Shown here in pieces: positions 1 to 11,162 of a DNA stretch of 64,000 bases (its first letter is position 1; the number at the start of each line of letters is the position of its first letter). The notes under the pieces were generated by a model that saw only the letters and a list, made by a program, of their open reading frames with translations, had not been told where the DNA came from and ran no database searches. The position numbers and the translations under genes were made by a program. Origin of the DNA: Paraspadella gotoi (lineage: Eukaryota > Chaetognatha); contig CM119265.1 in NCBI GenBank assembly GCA_051294375.1, forward strand, positions 16,114,896-16,178,895, given 5' to 3'.

Positions 1-114
1 CTATTAGTTTGCTTTCCTCCTGAAAGATTTCGTCTCAGCCGAAGGCGTTGCTGCTTGGTTCCACCTTGACAATTTCCTATCTTTGGCTCCATCCAAGCGA
101 TTCGGGCATGAGTG

Positions 115-117
<3 letters not shown>

Positions 118-174
<57 letters not shown>
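118..174. repeat. (GA)n microsatellite
   Basis: About 28 uninterrupted GA units. This is the first of dozens of GA/CT tracts in the window. Every long Arg-Glu or Ser-Leu open frame across such tracts is a repeat artefact and is not annotated as a gene. Confidence 0.97.
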
Positions 175-176
<2 letters not shown>

Positions 177-448
177 AGAGCAACATACAAACCAGTATTT
201 TCACCAAAAAATAAAAAAAATAAAAAAATCCGAGAATCTATCTTCATTAGGGACGAAGAAACGTTTTTCCCGCCATCGCAACATTCTCCTCGAGACAATT
301 TGCCCGGACTTTCTTTGAAATTTTTCGAAACACCATTTGTGGCGGCGCAGTTTCAAGAGCATCCAAGAGCATCGCTCGTAGTTTCTTTTTTAAATTTCGT
401 GGGACTTTGTTTTCCTGGACAGAATCTTCCATTTTCTCCAAACGAAGC

Positions 449-883
449 TCACTGCTGAAAATTGAATAGCGTCATACTGCATTTAAATATCCAGAAACCC
501 GCTCGCCACGCCCCCTTCGGCGAGTCCGAAACGCGATGCCGATAATCGACGCCGGAAATATCTCGGTTTACGTGGACCCGGATGTCGAAGGCGATGATCG
601 ATTCCGTTCCCGGATGTGAGAGAATCTCCCGCTTCTCTTCGAGCCAAGGACCCGTTTGACTGACGAGCCGCGTGGCAAAGGTGACGGAGGGAGCGGGGCG
701 TGCGTCGTTAATGACGCCGACGCTAAATGGTTCTCGTTTTAGGGGTGATGGCGGGGGGGGAGGGCGGCGTGGCGTTGGTGGAGAGATGAGTGAAGGAGAA
801 AGCGGGGGAAATGTGGACGGCGGTTTAGTTGGAAGAAGATATGGAAGTGACGTCTTCAAGAGGTTCGATGCTGCGGCGCCCAT
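449..883 (-). CDS. Candidate 144-residue protein or exon, unknown function
   Basis: A complete ATG-to-TGA minus-strand frame in a GC-rich island between GA tracts. The N-terminus reads MGAAAS, which resembles an N-myristoylation start (Met-Gly with a small residue at position 6). A proline-rich stretch follows at about residues 20-50. The C-terminal half has ordinary globular composition, for example SIIAFDIRVHVNRD and GAWRAGFWIF, and its codons favour C or G in the third position. No domain is recognised. The opposite strand also has a short coding-like stretch (SVYVDPDVEGDDRF) ending at a gtgaga donor near 619, so the strand is uncertain. Upstream exons cannot be excluded. Confidence 0.33.
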   Translation of the reverse strand: MGAAASNLLKTSLPYLLPTKPPSTFPPLSPSLISPPTPRRPPPPPSPLKREPFSVGVINDARPAPSVTFATRLVSQTGPWLEEKREILSHPGTESIIAFDIRVHVNRDISGVDYRHRVSDSPKGAWRAGFWIFKCSMTLFNFQQ

Positions 884-965
884 TTTGAAGAACGGGCAGA
901 CGCTGCTTAGCGAGACATCCGTAACGATTTGTCAAGTATTCAGCGGGAAGAGACATGTGGGGGAG

Positions 966-985
966 AATGAGAGAGAGAGAGAGAT

Positions 986-1035
<50 letters not shown>

Positions 1036-1072
1036 AGGGAGAGAGAGAGAGAGAGAGAGAATAGAGAGAGAG
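966..1072. repeat. (GA)n microsatellite, interrupted
   Basis: GA dinucleotide tract with a few interruptions. The downstream region to about 1,900 is purine-rich (A/G) non-coding DNA. Confidence 0.95.
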
Positions 1073-1099
1073 ACCGTCAGCTCACCAGAGAGACAGACA

Positions 1100-2450
1100 G
1101 GCAGTCACTGAGAGAGGAAAAAGAAATGAGCAAAAAATGGTCTTTTAAAGAGCGAAGATTAAAAAAGTTTTGAAGGAACTGTCAGTGTTGAGGAAGACGA
1201 GTTCTGAAAAACGCCAAAGCGAAGAATTACGCATTTGAGTTGCTTTTTAAAAAAGCGATTTGGATATAAAAAAAGTAGTGATGAAAAATAAACAAAGGAA
1301 GATTAATTCGTTGTAGAAGAAGTAAAAAAAAAAAGATAAATGTGTTGAAAGTAGAAAAAATAAGAGCGCGATGACATCGAAAGATTTATAAGAAAAGAAA
1401 AGAAACAAAGAAAAGAAGGGGAAAAAAAATACGATGCCGTATGAGGAGGTTATTCTCCTCCGATGAGAATAACTCGTGAGAAAATTGAGAGCAAACTCAT
1501 TTGGAAAAAAGATAAACCAGTTATTGAGTTGAAAGAAAGAGAAAACATTGCGAAAGAAAACAATATTGAAGAGAAAATGTCGGATTGAAAAAAAAAAAAA
1601 GGGGGAAGCGAAGATATTAAAAGAAAAGAATAAAATCAAAAGACGAGAGAAAGTGTAAACAAAGGAGTAAACAAAAACAAAACGATAATTAATAATAAAA
1701 AATGAGAAATAAAAAGTAGGAAGTCGAGGATTACCGATGCGGATAATGAAACGAAATGAGCAAACGAGAAAAGAAAACGGAGGGGAAAAAGTGGAGGCAA
1801 GGAAAAAGAAAACGAGAGGCGAACGTCGGAGTCCAGGGACACGAAATTGAATGAAGGTCCGCGGAGAGGATTAGACGGAGATCAGTTGTTTTGCGCCGGG
1901 GAACGAAGGGCGGATTCTGGGCGGAGAAATCTCGTTTGGCGTCGATCACCGGAGCGGTGGTTGGGGGAAGGGTGAAGAGGGAAGAGGGCAGAGGGTGGGA
2001 GATGGGAAAGTTGTGTTTTGGGGAAAGAGAGAGAGAGAGATGTAAGGTGGAAAAGGAAAGGAAAATAGCAGAGTAAGTCGCATCAAGAGGCAGAGCCAAT
2101 GAGAGCTGCTTTGCCAAATATAAAGGTCGGGTCGAATAGGTTGGAATAAGCGGAGAGGATCCACGGAAAAAATCAGGACAACTGTGCAAGTGTGCAAGTG
2201 TGCAAGGGAACCGCGGGAGATCGTGGCAACGAGAATAATTGGGCGACGTGAGTGGGGAGTTGGGCCTGGGATGTGGGAATATGGGGATGTGGGGATGAGG
2301 GGATGTGGCACGAAAAAGAAACGTTGAAACAAAAAAGATACAGGAGGAATTGGAAATTGGAGGGGCGGGGGGGGGGGGCAAGGGACGTTTGGATTCGGGG
2401 TCAACGACTCGAGGTAAAAGGTCTTTCCGCCTCAGACATTATTGCTTTAT
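1100..2450. other. Purine-rich non-coding stretch
   Basis: AG-rich DNA on the + strand with homopurine runs, a short GA tract near 2,025-2,042 and a G10 run near 2,368. Open frames here are Ser/Phe/Pro-rich shadows of the composition. I see no gene. Confidence 0.6.
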
Positions 2451-2542
2451 TCTGTCAAAATTTTTCTGATTTCTCTTTCTTTCTTTCTTTCTCCCTTTTT
2501 TGTGTCTTTCGGGAACTCGGATCATGGGGCCTTCCTGTATAT

Positions 2543-2647
<105 letters not shown>

Positions 2648-2649
2648 TT

Positions 2650-2899
2650 CTCTGTACTTCATTTTAGCTTTATACTTAGTCAGCCGAAAATATATGTATT
2701 TAAATTGAAGAATTGATTCTACATGGGAAATTTATACATATTTACTTTGGACACTTTTTTGACTTCATTTTATTGAAACCACTTACACTTACCAGAATTT
2801 AAGATTAAACCAATGGAAAGTGCCCTGTAAATATTTTACGAATCCTCCCAAAAATCTAATGCGCAGTAAGCAGTAAGAGAAAGCTATAAAAAAAGAAGT

Positions 2900-2938
<39 letters not shown>

Positions 2939-4010
2939 CGAAAAAAAGATATTGGGCTAAAGATGGCGACGTAAGATAACCCAACAGACCCGGCAGAGGG
3001 GAGAACAAGCGAGATAAAAAATTACACGTAAAACCTCTCCGCTTAGAAATGGCGCGAAAAAAGAGGCGCGGCGGGATATTTTTTTTTTTGGGGGGGGGCA
3101 GGAGAGGCGTTGGGGCAAGGCTCACTCAGATGAGGTTTTTTTATTAGAGTTAGTTTTTTTTGGGGGGGGAACTACATAATTATGAGTTTATTTTCGATGA
3201 AATACGTCAGTGTCGTTTTTGGTTAAATCTCTATAATTATTATCTAGCCAGTGCTCTGAAATTGACGATAAAAAGGCAAGAAATTGGGAAGTCGTTGGCC
3301 TTTTGTTTTTTCCAAAGCCAAAACTGAATCCCTATTGTTTGGTTGGAGCTTAGAAGTTAAGTTCCTTCTGGTTTCCAGAAAATGTGGATTATTTTCTAAA
3401 ACGATTTTTTTTCCCGGGTGTTTTGTTTACGGGATTTGTTGGAAAAAACACCTACTGCCCTCGCTCCTAAAAAGTGTATCAAAAACGATTACGGTTCGCC
3501 TTGTAGCAGGCTGGTATTCGAGATCTCACGTACGAGACAATGGTGATGTGTTTGAATATTAGGAATGACCTGGGGCGTGGACCGAGGGCCCCAAAGAAAC
3601 GGAAAACCTTTCAATTTTAAACGAAAAATGAATCAGCAAAAAAGTCTCTTTTTTTTCGTTTTCTGTTTGAATTTCCGGAAAGAAAAAAAAAAGAAAAAAA
3701 AAGAAAGAGATTGAGAGATAGAGGAAGGGAGGAAGAGTAACAAGTAGAAAAGGAACGAGAAAGACAATGAATTAGACAGAGGGAAAGGAGCTAAACGAGC
3801 GGCTGGCTTTTCTTTGGAGCAAGGAACAATAGGATAGGAGAAAAAAGTTGAAAAGTTGGGACAAGGAAGATTGAACGGAAGGGTAGAGAGGTTAAAAAGG
3901 GTATTAAATAAAAGGGAAGTTAGCATGAGAGAGAGGAGTAAAAGAAAGAGGAGTAAGTTTTGCCGAGAAGCGAAAACGTGTAAACATAAGTGAGTCGATA
4001 AGAGTTTTTA
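2650..4010. other. Non-coding stretch with homopolymer runs
   Basis: Contains a GA tract at 2,904-2,936, T/G homopolymer runs near 3,081-3,100 and 3,152-3,168, and a purine-rich block at 3,680-3,960. No open frame with protein-like composition was found. Confidence 0.5.
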
Positions 4011-4016
4011 ACCGAA

Positions 4017-4122
4017 GCAGGGATAGAAGAGGAAGAGCATGGAACCCCAGCATGATCTCCGATTAAAAAGCAGGGATAGAAGAGGAAGAGCATGGAACCC
4101 CAGCTTGATCTCCGATTAAAAA
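4017..4122. repeat. 53-bp tandem duplication
   Basis: Two adjacent 53-bp units that begin GCAGGGATAGAAGAGG or a close variant. They differ at only a few positions (for example CAGCATG versus CAGCTTG), which indicates a recent local duplication. Confidence 0.93.
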
Positions 4123-4626
4123 GCAGCCTTGTTTAAGCCGGCGGCGGGTGGTAAGGCGCGGCGGAGGAGGTAGGGACGGCAGAGTGTGGTCGTCGGAACC
4201 AAAATTTAATCTCGATAGTGTATAGTAAACGAGTTCTTTCCTTCCTTCCTGCAGAATGAAAAGTGGAGACCTAAGCGATCAACTCGGGATTAGCCGCTTC
4301 CCCTTTTTTTGCTTTCGTTTTTTTTTTTTTTTGTGACAACTTTTTTTTCGCTGGGAAGATTTTTGTTTAACCTTCTTTTTTTTTCTTTTATGGTTACTTT
4401 CCTGTTGTGACTTTATGGTTTCTTGGTTTTCAATGCTTTGTTCGCCCTTTTCTGTCACTTCTATGTTTCTGGTTTGTTTAAAATTCATTTCATTCTCCAA
4501 ATAATTAAAAAAACAAATCCTCTATTCCACAAATCACTTCTTTTAAAACAAGTTTAGCAAATTTTAATAAACGATTTGAACAATCATCAATTTTGACCAA
4601 AACCTCTTAACTGACAAACTGTGATT

Positions 4627-4782
4627 AATATTTGTTTGAAATTAGTTCGAAAATTCTCTTAATTTTATTATCCTATAAATTTTTGCAAAATTTCTCCCTT
4701 ATAATAATAAGGGAGAAATTTTGCAAAAATTTATAGGATAATAAAATTAAGAGAATTTTCGAACTAATTTCAAACAAATATT
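4627..4782. repeat. Perfect 75-bp-arm hairpin
   Basis: Left arm 4627-4701 and right arm 4708-4782 are exact reverse complements, with a 6-nt spacer (TAATAA). The arms are AT-rich with GC islands at the tip (CTCCC/GGGAG). It could be a fold-back mobile element, a hairpin RNA locus, or a fold-back artefact of library or assembly. No target-site duplication is evident at the edges. Confidence 0.95.
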
Positions 4783-5381
4783 TAACAATTTTAAACTTAT
4801 TGAGAAAAAAATTGAGCCGAATATTTTAATTTCTTTTACATTAATTAGTTAGTATAATGCCTTGGGAGCGTGCAAAATTCTTATTAGTTTTGTTAGGCTT
4901 ATACCGCCACAACAGGCTTTTGTCATATCATTATTCTTTTCTAATTTTTTTTAAACTAAAATTTACATTTTCTATGTCTTAACTGTAAAAACTATAAAAT
5001 GAAAAAAGCTATCTTTGTGGTTGTGAAAAAACTTTTGAGTTTCTGATTGCTCAGGCACATACTCCTCAATTTTTTTATAAAAAATATATTTTACAACAGG
5101 AAGGTCCTATTCAAATGTAAAAAAATTCCTTTTTTGAAATTTGACCATGCCATTGTTGAGTAAGTAAGTAAGAAAGTAAGTTGGAAAATCCTTAGCGATT
5201 TTTCTACCAGTGTGCAAAATCTGAAGTTGCAATAACAAATAATTTAGCAACAAGCACAGTATTGATCTTTTCATTTCACTCCCATTTGAAATCAGCGTGT
5301 ACATCTCTCAATCTTCAATCCCTTCAGTAGCTAAAAGCTTATCTTTCAAAAAATTCTTTTTCGTACATTTTTTAACCCATT

Positions 5382-5552
5382 ATGGCAGGGGGAAGCGGCA
5401 GCGGCGGCAATAGCGGTGGCGGCGGCGGCGGAGGCGGCCGTAGTCCTCTGCGGCAGCAATTGTGCCGGCGCCGGAAAGGCAGAACTGTCAGCGTCAGGCT
5501 TGTCATAATCTTTTTTTGCAGAGAACGGACTATTGCAGCGTCTGCGGCGTAG
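5382..5552 (+). CDS. Candidate Gly-rich N-terminal exon in a CpG-rich island
   Basis: AT-rich DNA switches abruptly to a CpG-rich island at 5,382, where an ATG in good context (cccattATGG) opens a 56-codon frame. The first 20 residues are Gly/Ser/Asn-rich; a basic stretch (RRRKGRTVSV) and a short hydrophobic run follow. The glycine run is a GGC repeat and could be fortuitous. A strong acceptor-like sequence (ctttttttgcag) lies at about 5,519. The island may equally be a promoter or first exon whose true frame is different. Confidence 0.25.
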   Translation: MAGGSGSGGNSGGGGGGGGRSPLRQQLCRRRKGRTVSVRLVIIFFCRERTIAASAA

Positions 5553-5674
5553 AAAGCTGCGGGGGATGCAGCGGTGGCTGCAGCCTCATTGTCCAAGTCG
5601 GAGCTTGTACCGCCACGTCACAATAAACCCGACTTCCGGTCGGCGCTATTCATTATTTTACAAGTCATTATAAC

Positions 5675-5677
<3 letters not shown>

Positions 5678-5716
<39 letters not shown>

Positions 5717-5740
5717 CTCTCTCTTTCTTTCTTTCTTTCA
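5678..5740. repeat. (CT)n plus (TTTC)n microsatellite
   Basis: A CT tract passes into TATC and then TTTC units. It is followed by a short frame (FYQRLYEQNTGYNR then stop, ending near 5,795) preceded by a pyrimidine tract and AG. That could be a terminal exon, but it is too short to call. Confidence 0.9.
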
Positions 5741-6100
5741 AGCGGCGCAGTTTTATCAGCGACTTTACGAGCAAAATACAGGATACAATCGTTAAGTCGA
5801 TGCCTCCATTAAATCACGACAGGCCCGGAAGAAGAAAGTGATTTTCACATCCGGGGTCTCACTTTCTGGCGACGGGGGAATCGGAATCCTCGTCAATTGC
5901 GCTAGTCGGGCCGAGGTGAGTCGAGGTGAGGCGGTCGGGGTGAGGTAATTACCATTGCAAGGAGTGACGCGAATTGAGCGGTGAGAGATATGTGAAATAA
6001 GTTTTATGCAGGATATACTTTTTGAGTTAAGTAAATATTAGTATTATAAAAGATCTTCCTGGTTTTTTTTCGCATTCGGCAAATTTTTTTAACTTTGTAG

Positions 6101-6315
6101 TTGGGGCAAAATGATTTTGTTTCACAACGAATTTTATTTTATCATATAAAACGTACATGTCTCTCTCTCTCTCTCTCTCCCTTCTTTCACACAAAAAAAC
6201 TGTACAAAATTTCACAAATCATTGACGCTGAAGAAGGCTTGCATCCAAAGCCGAAACATGTACGTTTTATATGATAAAATAATATTCGCTGTGAAACAAA
6301 ATCATTTTGCCCCAA
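6101..6315. repeat. Fold-back repeat, 60-bp arms, hammerhead-like motif inside
   Basis: Left arm 6101-6160 and right arm 6256-6315 are inverted copies with two mismatches. The 95-bp spacer begins with a CT tract directly at the left arm edge. Inside it, 6228-6257 reads CTGAAGA, then a GGCTT/AAGCC hairpin, then GAAAC, which continues into the right arm. The left arm ends in GTC at 6159-6161. These elements match parts of the hammerhead ribozyme core (CUGANGA, stem II, GAAA, GUC cleavage triplet), with the two arms acting as stem III. However, an extra A precedes stem II and I find no stem I pairing, so activity is doubtful. Confidence 0.85.
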
Positions 6316-6757
6316 TACATATAACAACGAAAAAGAAAGGTTATTACCACTATAACATTGTAGTTAAAACTTTTTTTTCCACCGCTTTAATCTTGCAAAT
6401 ATCAAATAAGTTGTATTTAGTCGAAAACGCAAAATAAGTGAAAAAACCTAAAACTTAAAACGACTGGTGTGGCGAATCCTAAATTCGCCTCCCGCATAGA
6501 CATGGGGTGGTCACTGTAGGTCCAAAGCCCTGAGCGCCAGCTGTCGGGAGATGCCTCACACCCCAGGCATCACACATGTCCACCCGTTGCCATACTGGTT
6601 CTATTACAGCGAATTCTAGAAAAAGTGAGATCGCCTCATCATCAACTGTAGCTGGTGAAGAGGTCAAAGTGTCAGGGGGTCAGTAGGTTCGGGGGTCAAT
6701 AGCTCAGGGGTCAGAGGCGGCGGAGAAATAATTGAAGAGGGCCAAAGCGTGGAGGCC

Positions 6758-6760
6758 GAA

Positions 6761-6795
<35 letters not shown>

Positions 6796-6883
6796 AGAGA
6801 AGGAGAGAGAGAGGAGGAGAGAGAGAGGAAGAGAGAGAGAGAGAAGAGAGAGAGGCAGAGGAGAGAGAGAGAGAGAGAGAAAT
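6758..6883. repeat. (GA)n microsatellite, interrupted
   Basis: GA/GAGG tract. Upstream, 6,470-6,720 is a mixed-composition block with repeated GGGGTCA-like words and no convincing open frame. Confidence 0.93.
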
Positions 6884-6889
6884 GTGAAG

Positions 6890-7790
6890 GTGGATTAAAG
6901 AAAAAGAGGGAAAAAGGTTGGAAGTCGATTGGAGGCTTTGAAGCGAGTGAAAGATCTTAAGTAAATCCAAAAGAGGCTGAGTGCATCAATGGGTTATTGG
7001 TGAGTGAACACAGAAATGGTTGATGGACGAAATTGGAAATAGGTTTAAGTAAAATAAGACAAAATGCCTTCACGCTAAAGTTTTAAAATTTGTTTTGAAT
7101 TAACCAATTAAATGAGATGAATGTAAGAGTTTTTCAGTGTAAACAACGGCAAAATTTACATATTAGAAATAAACGAACGTATATTTCGCCGAAGTCGACT
7201 GAGCAATAACACGTCCTTTTATTACTAATAAAATTTTGCCGTTATTAACACCAAAACAGACGTTTTCCTTAATCTTAATTGTAACGCAACGATAAGAAAG
7301 TATCATACACAAAGAATAAAGTTCGAAAAGCACATGAGATTTATTTATTTAGCGACTTACAATGTAAGTTACTTACGAAGTAAGTTACATCGCGAAATAA
7401 TGAAGACAAAAAGGCAGCGCATTGGCGGTTAATACGGGCGAGATTAGTGACCTCCCGCGAGGAAGTTTGGAGCGACCAAACGTCTGATGATTCGGGTTAA
7501 TGACACGGTGATTTAGACAAAAGGCCATTCAACTTTTACCTTTTTATCTCCGCTATAAGTATAAACAGTGAATGCTTTGGGAAAGTCAAGTCCATTTTGT
7601 TGTTTTGAAAATGAAAAACTCGAGTAATTCCCTCAAGCTTGTTAATTTCATGAAAACCAAAAAAGATGAAATCGACTTTTTTTTTATGATGAAATCGAAT
7701 TTTCGGCGGCGACAAAAACCTTGAATTAATTCGACAGAATTTTCTCGCAACGTAAGTTCAACGCCTCAACTTCATTTTAAAACCAAATCT
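6890..7790. other. AT-rich intergenic stretch
   Basis: AT-rich DNA with short repeated GTAAGTTAC words near 7,363-7,392. No gene, RNA or element is recognised. Confidence 0.5.
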
Positions 7791-7793
7791 TTC

Positions 7794-7811
7794 CTCTCTC
7801 TCTCTCACTCT

Positions 7812-7880
<69 letters not shown>

Positions 7881-8083
7881 ACTCCTAGCCTATTTCCATT
7901 GAAATATGCTTTTCCAAGAATTCGATTGGATGCCGTAAAATTCTTTTCTTTTTCTTACTTTCTTTTTTTTTTCATTCCCGCTCTTTTTCTTTCTTCCTCT
8001 TCATTTCCCTTGATTTTCTTTCAAAAACATTTCGTTCTCTGTTCCCCATTTAGGCAATGAAACTTTTTTAGATTAAGATATCC

Positions 8084-8143
<60 letters not shown>

Positions 8144-8167
8144 TTCTCTCTCTCCTCTTCTCTCTCT

Positions 8168-8219
<52 letters not shown>

Positions 8220-8253
8220 CCCCTCATTCCTTCTCTCTCTCTTTCTCTCTGTC
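7794..8253. repeat. Two long (CT)n tracts
   Basis: Tracts lie at about 7,794-7,885 and 8,085-8,253, and a CTC/CCT-rich block follows at 8,330-8,412. GA tracts continue at 8,519-8,553 on the same strand. Confidence 0.95.
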
Positions 8254-8659
8254 TTTGGTGACCTCTCGGATTTATTCTGGTCCCTCCATATTTCCATATT
8301 CCCTTCCTCCTCAACATCTATTCTCCCTAAGTCCTCCTCCTCCCTCTTTCCTCCTCCTCCTCCCTCTCTCCTCCTCCTCCCTCTCTCCTCCTCCTCCTCC
8401 CTCGCTCTCTCCAGTCATTAGTTCCCCAGTTTTTCGCCCAGAGAACATAGAAGAGATAGAGATAGCGAGATAGGAATAAAAAGGGCGAGATAGAGAGATA
8501 GAGAGGGAGAATGAGGGAAAGAGAGAGAGAGAGAGAGAGAGGGAAAGAGAGATCTTTTGTTCGGAGTCTTTCACTTCGTCCGTTTCTCGTTGATTCGATG
8601 CATCGTTGTCGGGACATTACGAGCGCACTGGCGGTGGAAGTGTTACTGGAGAGTTATAT

Positions 8660-8785
8660 GGCGGTCTGAGGGCGGTCTGGATAGTAGAATGGCGGCCCTA
8701 GGGCGGTCTGGATAGTAGAATGGCGGTATGAGGACGGTCTGGATAGTAAAATGGCGGCGTGAGGGCAGACTGGAAAATTAGAAAT
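8660..8785. repeat. 31-bp minisatellite, four units
   Basis: Units start at 8660, 8691, 8722 and 8753. Each carries GGCGGTCTGGATAGTAGAAT or a close variant, and the last unit is the most diverged. Confidence 0.9.
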
Positions 8786-9059
8786 GGACGTGTGATGGTG
8801 AATCCTAGCGTGGCACCGCTTGGTTACTGGCGTAAAGCATTAGCGATACGAGCACAAATAATACCGGGCGTAGAAGATAGCCCTAGCAACGAGAAATAAA
8901 TATGCATGGGGTTCGTAGAGGCGTTTTTCCCTTTCGTCCCGTCGCGACGTCGCCTGAAAGGCTCTCAGTCTGGATGGGAAGGCAGTGGGGCTTTTCCCCC
9001 GCGCAAAACCGGGAGTTATGACGCGCGCCATAAGCGACGTGGGCGGGAATGAAATAGGG

Positions 9060-10140
9060 GCTTTGGTTTTAAAAATGTTTTTTTTTAGTCGGGTCGGCTA
9101 CATCAGGCCCGAATTTTAAAATTTCACGGTTATTGTTAGCAGATAAGATTATGAACATTCTTCGTAAGATTCCCCTTATTGTACAGGCTGCAGTGTAATG
9201 CTTCTCGATGCAATTGATACAGTCTAACAAGTTAGATAACTAAACCTTTTCCTCATTTACAGTCTTGGTTTAAATGCAGAATATTTTAAGAATGATCTTG
9301 ACTTATTATCTGATTAAAATGATAAGCAATCTAACGAAAAAATTATTAATGTAAATGGCAAAATACACTTTTTTACAGTGTATAAGTTAATTTTGAACTA
9401 AGTATAATAGTTTAAAATATTTTTCTTAAATATTAAATTTAATTATTAGACTTAGTAAAGTAATGGAAGAAGGAAGTTAGTGTTGTCTTCTGGAAACACA
9501 ATGCAAGGCTAAAAAATACTTCCAACCCTTGGTTTATAATTAGATAATTATTAGGCTAATTATTATTAATTTGAAAATTATTATATCGATCTTCTTAGGA
9601 AGTCAGTTAATGAAAAAGCGAAATATCTGGCCCGAAAAGAGTGGAAGGGATTAAGTTATGTATGATTCTTTACTGGTATGAGATAAGACTATGAGGCAAC
9701 TACAAAATAGAATTGTAGTATGCTCCGATAGTGATACATTCGTTGAAAAGTTCTTTTTCATAATAAAAAGATTTTCGTAACTTTTCTTTTATTTAGCCGC
9801 GAGGCGGGTCTAAGACTAAGAGGAAGAAAAAAATCTTTGACATGGTAACGTCTAGTTTATATAAATGGTCTCCGCGGACTCATAGACGATTACGCTCAAG
9901 GTCACTCTCGCCCCATGGTTACCTTCTGTCTTCTGTCTTTCTTTTTTCTTCCTGTCTTCTTCTTCTTTTTCTTTTTTATCCTTTCTATCTCTTCTTTTTC
10001 TTCTTCTCTTTGTTTCTTTTTGTTTTAGTTTTTTTTTTTTTTTATCTTTTGGTTCATCTCGAACGCATCTCTATTTTTCTTCGGGAAGACGGACCTTCTC
10101 CGTAATGTCTTTTCCATTTCACCTCAACCCAAATTACGTT
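9060..10140. other. AT-rich intergenic stretch
   Basis: Long AT-rich DNA with many stops in all frames and a pyrimidine-rich block at 9,920-10,080. No gene is seen. Confidence 0.5.
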
Positions 10141-10148
10141 TGGAGCAG

Positions 10149-10268
10149 TGACTGAACACCGGCTCATATAACTAAACTCCGGCCCCTATGACTGAACACC
10201 GGCCCATATAACTGAACACCGGCCCATATAACTGAACTCCGGCCCCTATGACTGAACTCCGGCCCCTA
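10149..10268. repeat. 20-bp minisatellite, six units
   Basis: Six head-to-tail 20-bp units on the pattern GACTGAACACCGGCCCATAT. Two alternating subtypes occur (CACCGGCCCATATA and CTCCGGCCCCTATG), as expected from higher-order slippage. Confidence 0.95.
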
Positions 10269-10359
10269 TTTACAAGGTTCAGCAAGGATTGCAAAAATAA
10301 GATATATCAGACACAGACAAGCTCCGCGCTTACCGATCGATAGCTCAATTGATATCAGT

Positions 10360-10525
10360 TCCGTCTGACGTCATATACGGCGCTCCTGCCTTCATCCAAC
10401 GCCGCCATCGGTAGATCACCGCTCTAGATTTCTCACACTTGCCAAAGTCTCGCGGCTTCATTTCTCACGTGATCGCGTCTATCCCGTCGGACGATAATCG
10501 AGTCGGCCATCTTGGTCACGCCCCC
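10360..10525 (+). promoter_or_regulatory. Candidate CpG-rich promoter region
   Basis: A CpG-rich block contains a full CRE-type palindrome TGACGTCA at 10366-10373, a CACGTG E-box near 10,466, and GCCATCTTGG near 10,507, which matches a YY1-type site. Clusters of such motifs are typical of animal core promoters. The site matches are seen directly; promoter function is inferred. It lies immediately upstream of the small open frame at 10526. Confidence 0.35.
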
Positions 10526-10729
10526 ATGGCAACCCTCTCTGGATCTTACCCGCCCCCTTCGAACGAGTCCCCTCGGATGATTACATTTTTATGCAGTAGA
10601 AAATTAGTCTCGATTCTTTTGCCTCGGAGTCGATGGTGGACGAAAGGATCGAAAGATCGACCTGTGTTTCCCTGTTTATGGCTCGACCGCGAGAACGAAA
10701 AAAAAAAACCCCGAAAAATAGCTTGTTAA
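10526..10729 (+). CDS. Candidate 67-residue open frame, unknown
   Basis: The ATG sits in a strong start context (cccccATGG) just after the CpG-rich block. The frame reads MATLSGSYPPPSNESPR, continues with SRWWTKGSKDRPVFPCLW, and ends in a Lys-rich tail. Composition is protein-like but there is no recognised domain. The Lys run comes from an A10 tract. It could be a first exon that reads on past a missed donor. Confidence 0.25.
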   Translation: MATLSGSYPPPSNESPRMITFLCSRKLVSILLPRSRWWTKGSKDRPVFPCLWLDRENEKKKPRKIAC

Positions 10730-11086
10730 ATTAAAATAACTTTTAATATCTGGCTGACTGGCTGTTATACATCGAATGTGTTTTTTAGGTTATTCATCGT
10801 GGGACGAATTAATTTACATATTGAATAATTCTTTGGTCGAAAATACATTATTAAGTTTTAAAAAGGAGAAAAAAGAAGGATTAATTCGATTCGTCGTTTC
10901 CTTTGCGAATTGTAAGCACTTGAGAGATTTCCAGTCGAAGGAAATGATTAGAAAAAGACGAAATCTAATCTGAACTAAAGCGAAACAAAGAAAAATTAGT
11001 TTATTTTTCATCGGGGCTGAAACATCAAACCTCGGTTTTTGATGACAGAGTCGTTGTCAGTCTTTCCGTCTGTCTGTTTTTCTATT

Positions 11087-11110
11087 CTCTCTCTCTTCTC
11101 TCTCTTCTCT

Positions 11111-11158
<48 letters not shown>
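11087..11158. repeat. (CT)n microsatellite
   Basis: CT tract with TTCTCTC phases at its left end. Confidence 0.95.

Positions 11159-11162
<4 letters not shown>

Noticed and set aside
6159-6257. Functional hammerhead ribozyme
   Set aside because: No stem I pairing and an extra base before stem II. Only the core words and stem III are present, so it is reported as hammerhead-like only.
6470-6720. Possible retrotransposon coding remnant
   Set aside because: A mixed-composition block with CCTCACACCCCAGGCATC-like sequence suggested a degenerate reverse-transcriptase-type element, but no frame shows recognisable catalytic or zinc-binding motifs.
10149-10268. CRISPR-like array of short direct repeats
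   Set aside because: The 20-bp units are directly adjacent with no unique spacers, and the genome is eukaryotic. It is a minisatellite.
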